This document shows, piece after piece, positions 51,168 through 59,269 of a stretch of DNA of 64,000 bases. The number at the start of each line of letters is the position of its first letter. Within the stretch, counting starts at the first letter, position 1. The DNA lies in contig CAVONS010000007.1 of the NCBI GenBank assembly GCA_963697345.1, positions 62,001-126,000 on the forward strand, written 5' to 3'. Under the pieces are notes generated by a model. It did no database searches, was not told where the DNA came from, and saw nothing but the letters and a program-made list of their open reading frames with translations. The position numbers and the translations under genes were made by a program. The DNA is from Prado023 sp963697345. GTDB lineage: Bacteria; Actinomycetota; Actinomycetes; S36-B12; CAIYMF01.

Positions 51168-51929
51168 GTGGACCAGAGCCCACCCGAGGAGTACGGCATC
51201 TCCGATGTCGCAAGGCTCACGGGAACCACCAGCCGCACGTTGCGCCACTACGACGCTGTCGGGCTGCTCGCACCTTCGCGAGTGGGGCCCAACGGCTATC
51301 GCTACTACGACTCCACCACCCTGGGCCGTCTGCAGCGCATCCTCATGCTGCGCGAGCTCGGGCTGGGGATCTCCGCGATCACCGAGGTCCTCGGGGCCGC
51401 TGATGCCCCCACAGCCCTGCGGGCGCACCTGCAGTGGCTGCGCGCAGAATCTGAGCGCCTCGACCGCCAGATCGCCAGTGTTGAGCGCACCATCGACAGC
51501 ATCGAGAGGGGAGTGCCGATCATGGCGCAGGACATGTTCGACGGGTTCGACCACAGACAGCACAGGGACGAGGTGGAGCAGCGGTGGGGCACGCAGGCCT
51601 ACGCCGACAGCGACTCCTGGTGGCGCGGGCTGGGCGACGACGGGCAGCGTGCCTTCACCGATGAGCACGCGGCCCTCGCCGCGGGGTGGGCGAAGCTGGC
51701 GGCCGACGGGGCGGCATCCGATGGTCCACAGGCGCAGGAGCTGGCCCGTCGGCACTACGCGTGGATCGCCGCAGGCTGGGGCAACAAGGCTCCCAACGCC
51801 GACCAGTTGGCCGGCCTGGCCGACATGTACGTCGCCGACGAACGGTTCGCAGCCAACTACGGCGGCACCGAGGGGGCGGCCTACGTCCGTGACGCGCTGA
51901 CCTTCCTGGCGATCACGGAGTTGGCCTGA
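51168..51929 (+). CDS. MerR-family activator, TipAL type (HTH + TipAS-like drug-binding domain)
   Basis: The 253-residue protein has an N-terminal MerR HTH (about 8-75: YGISDVARLTGTTSRTLRHYDAVGLL, YRYYDSTTLGRLQRILMLRELG), a dimer helix (about 80-118) and a C-terminal TipAS-type domain (about 125-250: RWGTQAYADSDSWWRGLG, ARRHYAWIAAGW, YVADERFAANYGG). TipAS domains trap thiopeptide or other peptide antibiotics and activate TipAL. GTG 51168 follows AAGGAGGAG. It probably controls its own promoter (51033-51063); no transporter gene is adjacent. Confidence 0.9.
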   Translation: MDQSPPEEYGISDVARLTGTTSRTLRHYDAVGLLAPSRVGPNGYRYYDSTTLGRLQRILMLRELGLGISAITEVLGAADAPTALRAHLQWLRAESERLDRQIASVERTIDSIERGVPIMAQDMFDGFDHRQHRDEVEQRWGTQAYADSDSWWRGLGDDGQRAFTDEHAALAAGWAKLAADGAASDGPQAQELARRHYAWIAAGWGNKAPNADQLAGLADMYVADERFAANYGGTEGAAYVRDALTFLAITELA

Positions 51930-52084
51930 TCCGCCCACACGATCAGCCCGGGCGATCCGCCCACGCGATCACGCCACGCATCCGCCGCGCCACCTTCGCG
52001 GCGCCTGATTCGGCCAAGCCCCTTGGGCTCCCCTTAGCCCGCGGAGGCTGCACGGCCCGACCGCGGCGGGCTACTGTGACGCGC

Positions 52085-53125
52085 ATGGACTCGGCGTCGA
52101 GCGCCGTCCGGGGGGTGGGGCCCGCAGTGCGCACCCCCCTGTCCCCGCACGCCCTCCCTGCGCACGCCCTCCCTGCGCACACCCGGCCGGCCACAGCGCG
52201 CGCGAGAACAGCAGCGGTCGCGCTGATGCTGGTGGCGGGGGCCGCGATCCCGGCTGCACCGTCGACGGCTTCACCCGTGCCGGTGCCTGCGACCCCCCTG
52301 GCCCAGTCGCTGAGCACCACGAGCGCGGGCTCGGAACGGATCAGCGCCCTCCTGCGGGAGACCCGGCGGGTCGAGGCCCGGCTGGAGGTCACCAACGCCC
52401 AGGTGAAGGTCCGTACCGCCCGACTCGAGGAGGCCTCCGCGGAGCTGACCGCTGCTCGTGCAGCCCTGTCCCGGGCGAGGACGGACCTTCGCGCCGCTCG
52501 CGCCCAGGTGAAGACCACGACGTTGGCGAACCGGTCGGCCCGCAAGGCGAAGAGGGCCGCGATGTCCGAACTCAGGTCGGCCCGTTCGCGGAGTGCTGCG
52601 GCTGACGGGGGTCTGGCGGCGATCCAGGCCCGCCTGGACGCCCTGGTGACCGCTGCGAACAGGAGCGCCACACGGGTCAGGCGCAAGGCGGCCAAGGTCC
52701 AGAGGGCGACGGTGGGAACACCGGACTGGCAGAAGGCCTTCACCACGTGGCAGATCGCTGCCGTCCAGGACCGGGCTGCCCACGCGCGGATGGCACTCGT
52801 GGAGGACCGATCAGTCGATGACTTCGTGGCCCAACAGACAGCCGAAGCAGCGCTGACCCAGGCGGAGTTCGCGGCAGCTGGGGCGAACAAGCTGCGGCTG
52901 CGGGCCAGGGCGGCCAAGGATCTGGCTGTCGACCGGGAAGCCACCCTCACAGCGGAACGGGCCGCAGCCAGGAGTGGGGTCGCAGCCGCGAGGAGCGGGG
53001 CGGCGGCGGCCGAGACCGCAGTGCAGGAGGCCCAGGCACTGGCCCGTAGGTTGAACCGCCAGCTGGTGGCGCTCGGCAAGCAGGTCGCCGACTATGAGGA
53101 CTCCCTGGCTGGCGGGGCCCGATGA
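52085..53125 (+). CDS. Secreted coiled-coil protein of unknown function
   Basis: The 346-residue protein has an N-terminal segment with HALPAHALPAH repeats, a hydrophobic signal region (TAAVALMLVAGAAIPAAPSTASP) and then two long coiled coils rich in Ala/Arg/Glu (about 85-170 and 240-340) separated by a less charged middle. It resembles the helical hairpin parts of NlpC/P60-associated or EnvC-like proteins but has no catalytic domain. ATG 52085 has TACTGT (52072-52077) 7 nt upstream, so it is probably leaderless. Its stop overlaps the start of the nuclease gene as ATGA, so the two are translated together. Confidence 0.7.
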   Translation: MDSASSAVRGVGPAVRTPLSPHALPAHALPAHTRPATARARTAAVALMLVAGAAIPAAPSTASPVPVPATPLAQSLSTTSAGSERISALLRETRRVEARLEVTNAQVKVRTARLEEASAELTAARAALSRARTDLRAARAQVKTTTLANRSARKAKRAAMSELRSARSRSAAADGGLAAIQARLDALVTAANRSATRVRRKAAKVQRATVGTPDWQKAFTTWQIAAVQDRAAHARMALVEDRSVDDFVAQQTAEAALTQAEFAAAGANKLRLRARAAKDLAVDREATLTAERAAARSGVAAARSGAAAAETAVQEAQALARRLNRQLVALGKQVADYEDSLAGGAR

Positions 53126-54030
53126 TCAGGCGTGTGGGTGCCGCGGTACTGGGATGCCTGATGGTGGCGGTGACGGTTCCCTCCGCCCAGGCCAGGACCG
53201 ACAAGCCGCGAACGGAGCAGTGGCGTGAGTTGGGCACCGTGGTGCGGGTCATCGATGGAGACACCTTCGACATGGCAGTCGGCGGGGAGACCATCCGAGT
53301 GCGGATGAACGGGATCCAGGCCCCGGAGTCGAAGTGGTGTGGTGGCCGAGCCGCCAAGAGGGCCCTCAAGGCAGCCATCCCACCCGGGACCGAGGTCCGT
53401 CTGGCCAGCATCAAGGCGGCCTCGGGGAACTCACCGACAGGCGTGTGGCGGGTCAAGCGGACGGCCCACGTGCAGCAGGACGGCCAGTGGGTGGACGTCG
53501 CGCCGGGCATGCTCAGCGCCGGCCTGGTCTTCCCCTTCCCCTTCATCGGGGAGGATGCGCACAACAACGAGTACCTCAAGCTGGGCTGGCGAGCCTCCCG
53601 AGCGGGTTCGGGGCTCTATGACCCCGCGGCGTGTGGGCCCAGCAAGTCCCCCTCCGAGCAGCTCAAGCTCGAGGTGGTGGCCGACGGGCCCGGGCCCTCG
53701 ACGGGCAACTCGGAGTTCGTGATGGTGTTCAACGGGTCGGACAAGGACATCGACCTGTCCGGGTGGATGGTGCAGGACACCTCACCGCTGAACGCCTTCT
53801 TCTTCCCGAAGCGCTCGCGGCTGCGGGCCGATGACTACGTCGTGGTCTTCTCCGGGGACGGGCAGCACGGCGTGGCACCGGACGGCTCGCAGGACGACCG
53901 CTACTTCTACGCCGGGACGGGTATGCGCTGGAACAACGAGACCGCCGACATCGCCTTCCTCTTCGATGATGCGGGCTCCGACCGGACCGGCAACCTGCGC
54001 GACTGGCTCATCCTCACCCCTGGCGCCTGA
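53122..54030 (+). CDS. Secreted thermonuclease-like protein with lamin-tail domain
   Basis: The 302-residue protein has a signal peptide (GAAVLGCLMVAVTVPSAQA), a staphylococcal-nuclease-like domain (about 38-165: VVRVIDGDTFDM with the catalytic Asp pair, IRVRMNGIQAPE with Arg and Glu) and a C-terminal lamin-tail domain (about 180-302: EFVMVFNGSDKDIDLSGWMVQD). The fold cuts DNA or RNA phosphodiesters; lamin-tail domains often accompany extracellular nucleases and may bind nucleic acid or surfaces. I cannot confirm every SNase catalytic residue, especially the second Arg. It overlaps the coiled-coil gene by 4 bp (ATGA) and ends 13 bp before trmL. Confidence 0.8.
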   Translation: MIRRVGAAVLGCLMVAVTVPSAQARTDKPRTEQWRELGTVVRVIDGDTFDMAVGGETIRVRMNGIQAPESKWCGGRAAKRALKAAIPPGTEVRLASIKAASGNSPTGVWRVKRTAHVQQDGQWVDVAPGMLSAGLVFPFPFIGEDAHNNEYLKLGWRASRAGSGLYDPAACGPSKSPSEQLKLEVVADGPGPSTGNSEFVMVFNGSDKDIDLSGWMVQDTSPLNAFFFPKRSRLRADDYVVVFSGDGQHGVAPDGSQDDRYFYAGTGMRWNNETADIAFLFDDAGSDRTGNLRDWLILTPGA

Positions 54031-54043
54031 GTCGGGCACTGCC

Positions 54044-54508
54044 ATGTTCGACGTCGTGCTCTTCTCGCCGCGCATCCCACCGAACACCGGGAACGTGATC
54101 CGGCTGTGTGCCAACACTGGCTGTCGACTGCACCTGGTCGAGCCCCTGGGCTTCGTCCTGGACGAGGCGCGCGTGCGGCGTGCGGGCCTGGACTACCACG
54201 ACATGGCCGTCGTCACCGTGCACCCGGACCTGGCAGCGGCTCGCGAGGCGCTGGCCGATCGCCGGTGGTTCGCCACCACCGCGCGCGGCGGGACGGCCCC
54301 GCATGAGTCACAGCTGCGGTCCGGCGACGTGTTCCTGTTCGGTCCCGAGCCGACCGGGCTGCCCGACGACATCCTTGCCACGTTCCCCGCCCGGGCCCGG
54401 CTGCGGCTGCCGATGACCCCGGGCAATCGCTCGCTGAACCTGTCGAACGCGGTGGCCGTCACCGTCTACGAGGCCTGGCGGCAGAACGGGTTCGCCGGAG
54501 CCGAGTAG
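54044..54508 (+). CDS. trmL: tRNA (cytidine/uridine-34-2'-O)-methyltransferase TrmL
   Basis: The 154-residue SPOUT methyltransferase methylates the ribose at the tRNA wobble position using SAM. Diagnostic motifs are SPRIPPNTGNVIRLCANTGCRLHLVEP at the N-terminus, LFGPEPTGLPDDIL, and the knot segment MTPGNRSLNLSNAVAVTVYEAWRQ. Length is normal. ATG 54044 lies 13 bp after the nuclease stop with no clear ribosome-binding site. Confidence 0.92.
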   Translation: MFDVVLFSPRIPPNTGNVIRLCANTGCRLHLVEPLGFVLDEARVRRAGLDYHDMAVVTVHPDLAAAREALADRRWFATTARGGTAPHESQLRSGDVFLFGPEPTGLPDDILATFPARARLRLPMTPGNRSLNLSNAVAVTVYEAWRQNGFAGAE

Positions 54509-54587
54509 CGGTGCCGGCCAGGGGGTAGCCGAGCGGTCCGGCGGCCGGGATTTGGGTGCATGCCGGGAGCGGGTCCATCCTTGACGG

Positions 54588-56495
54588 ATGTCGTCGGCTG
54601 ATCTCGAGCCCGAGGCGACCGGGATCCCGGCCGCCGGTTCTGACGTGCCCCGCGCCGACTCCGACGTGCCCACCCCCGACGCTGAGGACCTGGCCACCGA
54701 CTCCCCGACTGCCCGGGCGCCGGCCCGCGGTCGGCAGGACAAGGCCCTCACCCGCGCCACGCTGTCGATGTTCTGGTCGGCCGCGGCGCAGTTCCCCTGG
54801 CGGCTGGGCTTCGCCCTGATCGTGCCCGTGATCACCGTCCTGTTCGCACGGTTCGTGGGGCCCTATGTCATCTCGCTGCTGCTGACACAGGTCCAGGAGG
54901 GCACCGTCACGTGGGAGTCGGGCTGGCCCCTGGTGGTCGTCTACGGCCTGTCGCAGATCCTCGGCCAGGTCGTGGGATGGCGCATCGCGCTGTTCGCCGC
55001 GTGGTCCTTCGAGGTCATGGCGATGAAGCGCCTGTTCCAACGGGTGTTCGACCACCTGACCCGGCAGAGCCTGGGTTTCCACTCCGACCGCTTCTCCGGC
55101 TCGCTGGTGTCGCAGACCAACAAGTTCACCGGGGCCTTCGAGACGTTCTGGGACACCGTCGTCTGGCAGGTCGTCCCGGTCCTGACCACGGTCGTGGCCG
55201 CTGTGACCATCACCGCGTTCATCCTGCCGTGGTACTCGGTGTTCCTGCTCGTGATGACCCTGGTGTTCGCAGCGTTCGTGATCTTCTCCGCGCGCACGAT
55301 GGAGCGCTTGAACGTCGTGGAGGCGCAGTCCTCCACCCGGATGACCGGCTTCCTGGCCGATGTCATGAGCAACATCTCCGCAGTCAAGGCTGCAGGGGCC
55401 GAGGCCAGCGAGAATGCCGGTGCGAGGCTGGCTGCGGGCCAGTGGCAGACCAGCTCACTGCACGTCATGCGCTCGTTCCTGGGCTACTCGTCGGGCTTCT
55501 CAGCAGTGATTGCCATCATGAACACCGGTGCCGTGCTGGCCGCTGTCGTCGCCTCCGAGCAGCGCTACATGTCGGTCGCCTCGGTCTACCTGGCCACGAC
55601 CTACACGCTGACCGTGACCGACCAGCTGTGGGAGATCACCCAGGTGATGCGCAACTACAACCGTGTCATGGGTGATGCCCACGACATGGTCGAGATCCTG
55701 GCGATCCCCCCGGCCGTCGAGGACCGCAATGACCGGGACTTCCAGCGCGGAGCGGGCACAGTGGAGTTCGACCGGGTCACGTTCGCCCACGACGGGGCCG
55801 GCGAGGAGGCCCTGTTCGACGACTTCAGCCTGCACATCGCCCCCGGTGAGAAGATCGGCCTGGTCGGGCACTCCGGGAGCGGCAAGACGACGCTGACCCG
55901 GCTGCTGCTGCGGTTCTCCGATGTCGACTCCGGCGCCGTGCGCATCGACGGCCAGGACCTGCGTGAGGTCACCCAGGCCTCACTGCGGCGCTCGATCGCC
56001 TACGTGGCCCAGGAGCCCCTGCTCTTCCACCGCTCGATCGAGGACAACATCGCCTACGGCCGTCCCGACGCCACCCCGGAACAGGTCCGTGAGGCGGCCG
56101 CGAAGGCCAGCGCCGATGCCTTCATCACCAAGCTCCCCTCCGGCTACGCGACGATGGTGGGCGAGCGCGGTGTGAAGCTGTCCGGTGGCCAGCGTCAGAG
56201 GATCGCGATCGCCCGGGCGGTGCTCAAGGATGCCAACATCCTCGTGCTCGATGAGGCCACCTCGGCGCTGGACAGCGAGAGTGAGGTGCACATCCAGGCG
56301 GCGCTGGCCGAGGCCATGCGGGGGCGCACGACGATCGTCATCGCCCACCGGCTGAGCACGGTCCAGGCGATGGACCGGATCGTGGTCCTGGCCGACGGCC
56401 GGATCGTGGAGCAGGGGTCGCACGCGCAGCTGCTGGCCGCCGGCGGGGTGTACGCGGGGCTCTGGACCCACCAGTCCGGCGGATTCCTCGAGTAG
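54588..56495 (+). CDS. ABC exporter, transmembrane and ATPase domains fused
   Basis: The 635-residue half-transporter has an acidic N-terminal tail (~50 residues), a six-helix exporter membrane domain (about 60-370) and an ATPase domain (about 390-635) with Walker A GHSGSGKTT, signature LSGGQRQRIAIARA, Walker B ILVLDEATSALD and the H-loop VIAHRLS. It probably works as a homodimer exporting lipids, drugs or peptides; no partner gene is adjacent. It is not a CydCD pair. ATG 54588 has CATCCT 6 nt upstream. It converges on the phosphatase gene with a 12-bp gap. Confidence 0.9.
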   Translation: MSSADLEPEATGIPAAGSDVPRADSDVPTPDAEDLATDSPTARAPARGRQDKALTRATLSMFWSAAAQFPWRLGFALIVPVITVLFARFVGPYVISLLLTQVQEGTVTWESGWPLVVVYGLSQILGQVVGWRIALFAAWSFEVMAMKRLFQRVFDHLTRQSLGFHSDRFSGSLVSQTNKFTGAFETFWDTVVWQVVPVLTTVVAAVTITAFILPWYSVFLLVMTLVFAAFVIFSARTMERLNVVEAQSSTRMTGFLADVMSNISAVKAAGAEASENAGARLAAGQWQTSSLHVMRSFLGYSSGFSAVIAIMNTGAVLAAVVASEQRYMSVASVYLATTYTLTVTDQLWEITQVMRNYNRVMGDAHDMVEILAIPPAVEDRNDRDFQRGAGTVEFDRVTFAHDGAGEEALFDDFSLHIAPGEKIGLVGHSGSGKTTLTRLLLRFSDVDSGAVRIDGQDLREVTQASLRRSIAYVAQEPLLFHRSIEDNIAYGRPDATPEQVREAAAKASADAFITKLPSGYATMVGERGVKLSGGQRQRIAIARAVLKDANILVLDEATSALDSESEVHIQAALAEAMRGRTTIVIAHRLSTVQAMDRIVVLADGRIVEQGSHAQLLAAGGVYAGLWTHQSGGFLE

Positions 56496-56507
56496 GTGGA
56501 CCGGTGC

Positions 56508-58064
56508 CTACCGGCGCGGCTCGGGGATCTGCGGGCTGCCCTGCGGGTCCATGCGCAGGGCGACCAGCGTGACGTCGTCGCGCCCCAGGTCATCGGCACG
56601 CTGGCGCACGGTGGCCAGGACGCGGGCGATCACCTCGGCCGGGTCGTCCGCCTGCTGGGCAGCCATGCGCAGGTGGGCGTCCAGGTCGGCGTCGCCGAGT
56701 TCGTCACCGGCAGGGTCGCGGCTCTCCAGGATCCCGTCGGTGAACGCCAGGATCACGTCCTCGGGGTGCAGCGCGGCGGTGTCCATGCCCCAGGTCCCAC
56801 CCAGCCAGCTGACCATGGGTCCGGTCGGATCCAGGCGCAGCAGCGTCCCGTCGGGGCGGATGAGTCGGGGTGCTGGGTGCCCAGCGTTGACCCAGGAGAC
56901 CTGGCCTGTGCCCGTGTCGGCGATCAGGATCACAGCCGTCGCGAACCGACCCGGCTCGTCGGCGAATGCATCGCAGGCACGGTGCAGGATCTGGGGTGGG
57001 TCCTGACCGGCCACGAGGCCAAGGGTGATCGACGTCTTGAGGCGCATCGCCACGATCCCGGCCCGCGGGCCGTGACCGGAGACGTCACAGACCACGGCAG
57101 CAGCCCGCCCGTCCGTGAGCGGGATGCGGTCCCAGAAGTCCCCGGCCAGGACGCCCTCCGCCGGGCGCAGGATGCCGGCGATCGAGACGCCAAGGGGTGC
57201 TGACCCGGTCCGGGCGGCCAGCTCCTGCCGGATGGCGTCGACCACCGGCCCCTCCTGCTCCAGGGCCTGGCGGGCGGCGGTGGCCTGATCGATCTCGTGG
57301 ACCAGCGCCCGGCGCAGGGCCTCGGCATCGGCACCGAGGTCGCGCAGCTCGGGCGGCCCGCTGGGCACGATCACGGCGTTGTGGTGGTCGTGGGTGGCTG
57401 CCTCGCGAAGTTGGCTGCGCAGGGCCGCGATGGGTGCCAGGACGTGCCGCCGAGTCGCGATGTAGAACGCCAGCGGCAGGAGCAGCAGGATGATCAGCGC
57501 CACCCCGAGGGTCCAGGCCAGCACGGTGGCTGCCGAGGAGCTGTCATTGAGGGCTCGGGTCTGCTGGGCGGTGAGGACGGTGGCCAGCTGGTAGGTGTCG
57601 GCGGTCAGCTGCACGTAGGCCGACTGGGAGTCCGCGGAGTCGAGGATGACCTGGGCCGCGCGCTGCTCGTCGGCTGACATCGCCTCTGTGACGGGTACCC
57701 CGACCGTCGTCAGCCACGCGTTGAGGTCGGCGTCCACATCGTCGACGAGGGCGCTCTCCGGGTCGCGGCCCTCGAGCAGCGTCCGCAGGTCGGTGACGTT
57801 GCCCTGGGCCGACACCACGGCGGCGCTGTAGAGCAGCCGCATCCCCGTCGAGCCTGAGGACACGTAGATCCGCAGCCGGCGCTCCATGTTGTTGATGTCC
57901 TCGTTGAGGTCGGTGACAGCCGTGCTGGCCGGGGCCAGGGTCTCGACCGCCTCGTTGAGGGGGGCCTGCGTCTCGGCGTAGCGGAGCACGAGTTGGGCAC
58001 CGAGCACCCCGATGAGAGCCAGCGCCGCGAGGGCGACGGCTATCACCCGCTGGCGCAGCGTCAC
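56508..58064 (-). CDS. Membrane sensor PP2C phosphatase (RsbU/SpoIIE type)
   Basis: The 518-residue protein has membrane helix 1 (VIAVALAALALIGVLGAQLVL), an extracytoplasmic four-helix sensor domain of CHASE3-like form (about 30-195), helix 2 (AWTLGVALIILLLLPLAFYIA), a HAMP-like linker and a SpoIIE-type phosphatase domain (about 285-510; GDFWDRIPL, VVCDVSGHGPRAG, GHPAPRLI, DGILESRD). Such proteins dephosphorylate anti-anti-sigma factors to switch on stress sigma factors. GTG 58064 has TAGCCT (58077-58072) 7 nt upstream (leaderless). No anti-sigma genes are adjacent. Confidence 0.88.
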   Translation of the reverse strand: MTLRQRVIAVALAALALIGVLGAQLVLRYAETQAPLNEAVETLAPASTAVTDLNEDINNMERRLRIYVSSGSTGMRLLYSAAVVSAQGNVTDLRTLLEGRDPESALVDDVDADLNAWLTTVGVPVTEAMSADEQRAAQVILDSADSQSAYVQLTADTYQLATVLTAQQTRALNDSSSAATVLAWTLGVALIILLLLPLAFYIATRRHVLAPIAALRSQLREAATHDHHNAVIVPSGPPELRDLGADAEALRRALVHEIDQATAARQALEQEGPVVDAIRQELAARTGSAPLGVSIAGILRPAEGVLAGDFWDRIPLTDGRAAAVVCDVSGHGPRAGIVAMRLKTSITLGLVAGQDPPQILHRACDAFADEPGRFATAVILIADTGTGQVSWVNAGHPAPRLIRPDGTLLRLDPTGPMVSWLGGTWGMDTAALHPEDVILAFTDGILESRDPAGDELGDADLDAHLRMAAQQADDPAEVIARVLATVRQRADDLGRDDVTLVALRMDPQGSPQIPEPRR

Positions 58065-58115
58065 ATCTGTCAGGCTAGTGGGAAACAACCCCGGGTTCCG
58101 TGGCAGGCTCGACCC

Positions 58116-59060
58116 ATGACCTCCCGACGCATCGCCGACCTGTCCGTGTACCCGATCGGGCTGGGGGCGATGCCCCTGTCCGATCCCGCCATGCTGGCCG
58201 AGCGGCCACGGGCCCTGGCCACCGTGCACGCGGCCCTCGACAGCGGGGTCACCCTGGTGGACACGGCTGACATCTACGCCCCGGATGCCGAGCATTTCGG
58301 GCACAACGAGGTCCTGGTCGGCGAGGCGGTCCGGTCCTGGGGAGGTTCGCCCGCCGACCGCGAGCAGATCGTGGTGGCCACCAAGGGCGGGATCACCAGG
58401 TCAGTGGGACCCGACGGTGATGTGTGGGGACGGGCCGGGTCCCCCGAGGCCCTGGCTGTCGCGGCCCGAGCGTCTGCGCAGCGCCTGGGCGTCGACGTCA
58501 TCGACCTCTACTACCTGCACCGCCTGGACCCTGATGTCCCCTTCGACGACCAGGTGGGTGGGCTGGCGGGCGTGCGGGACGCGGGGATCGTCAGTCGGAT
58601 CGGTCTGTCCAACGTGACCCTGAAGCAGCTGGACCGTGCGCTGGAGCTGGTGGGTGGACCGGATCAGGGGGGCATCGCAGCCGTCCAGAACGAGTACTCC
58701 GCCCGCTACCGGGCGGACGGCGACGTGCTGGAGCGCTGCACGCAGCGGGGGATCGCCTTCCTGCCGTGGTCCCCTCTGGGTGGTGCCAACCAGGCAGCCG
58801 AGCTGGGTTCCCGGTACGCGGCGTTCGCCGAGGTGGCGGCCCAGCGCGGTGTCGCGGCCCAGCAGGTGGCCCTCGCGTGGCTGCTGGCCCTGGGCCCACA
58901 GGTCATCCCGATCCCCGGGTCCACCAGGCCGGCCACGGCGCGGTCCTCGGCGGGCGCCGCCGGGATCGACCTGAATGCCGATGAGGTGGCACGCCTCTCG
59001 GCGGCCGTCCCGGAGAACGCGTCGGTGTTCCCCGACGACACCCCCGATCCACCGATGTAG
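58116..59060 (+). CDS. Aldo/keto reductase
   Basis: The 314-residue (beta/alpha)8 NADPH-dependent oxidoreductase has the catalytic set typical of the family: Asp and Tyr in LVDTADIYAPD, Lys in IVVATKGG and His in YYLHRLDP. SNVTLKQLDRAL and the C-terminal IPIPGSTRPATARSS bind the cofactor. The substrate is not known. ATG 58116 (MTSRRIADLSVYPIGLGAM) is normal, with CAGGCT 6 nt upstream. It is divergent from the phosphatase gene (51 bp). Confidence 0.88.
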   Translation: MTSRRIADLSVYPIGLGAMPLSDPAMLAERPRALATVHAALDSGVTLVDTADIYAPDAEHFGHNEVLVGEAVRSWGGSPADREQIVVATKGGITRSVGPDGDVWGRAGSPEALAVAARASAQRLGVDVIDLYYLHRLDPDVPFDDQVGGLAGVRDAGIVSRIGLSNVTLKQLDRALELVGGPDQGGIAAVQNEYSARYRADGDVLERCTQRGIAFLPWSPLGGANQAAELGSRYAAFAEVAAQRGVAAQQVALAWLLALGPQVIPIPGSTRPATARSSAGAAGIDLNADEVARLSAAVPENASVFPDDTPDPPM

Positions 59061-59063
59061 CCG

Positions 59064-59081
59064 GTCGGCCCTTTGGCCGAC
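59064..59081 (+). terminator. Hairpin after the aldo/keto reductase gene
   Basis: GTCGGCC-CTTT-GGCCGAC is a 7-bp stem with a 4-nt loop, 3 bp after the stop at 59060. Confidence 0.6.
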
Positions 59082-59117
59082 TGCGTGGCGGAATCGGGCA
59101 ACCACGGATGTGATCCA

Positions 59118-59141
59118 GGTCATACCCCACGGGGTATGACC
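59118..59141. promoter_or_regulatory. 24-bp palindrome upstream of cydA (CsoR/CstR-like operator)
   Basis: GGTCATACCCC (59118-59128) and its exact inverse (59131-59141) are separated by AC. The inner ATACCCC...GGGGTAT resembles operators of the CsoR/RcnR family, including the persulfide sensor CstR. It lies 128 bp before the cydA start. Confidence 0.6.
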
Positions 59142-59156
59142 AATGCACTGTCGGGC

Positions 59157-59213
59157 CGGGACCAAGGTCCCGCGTTTTGCGGGCCATCGTCGTGCCTGCC
59201 GGCCCGTGGCCGG
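59157..59213 (+). promoter_or_regulatory. Three successive hairpins in the cydA upstream region, two mutually exclusive
   Basis: CGGGACC-AA-GGTCCCG (59157-59172), CCCGC-GTTTT-GCGGG (59169-59183) and CCGGCC-CGT-GGCCGG (59199-59213). The first two share the bases CCCG, so only one can form. Depending on where transcription starts they could be operator dyads or a switchable leader. Confidence 0.45.
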
Positions 59214-59269
59214 GTGGGAGGCTGAGCGCGATCGGTCGACTCGGCCGGTCCGTGCAGACGAGGATGCTC

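Noticed and set aside
51943..53079. Long antisense frame opposite the coiled-coil protein gene (and similar long frames such as 5739-7979 on + and 19084-20433 on -)
   Set aside because: High GC keeps antisense frames open. These translate to Arg/Pro/Gly/His-rich text without domains, while the opposite strand encodes recognised proteins.
54520..54590. tRNA-like text (TAGCCGAGCGGTCC, then TTTGGGT) before the ABC exporter gene
   Set aside because: The D-loop-like and anticodon-loop-like pieces are present, but no acceptor stem, no TTCRA T-loop and no consistent anticodon stem can be formed. Chance resemblance or, at most, a decayed remnant.
54588..56495. CydC or CydD function for the ABC exporter because cydAB lies 3 kb away
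   Set aside because: It is a single gene rather than a pair, is separated from cydA by two genes including one on the opposite strand, and shows no feature specific to CydCD.
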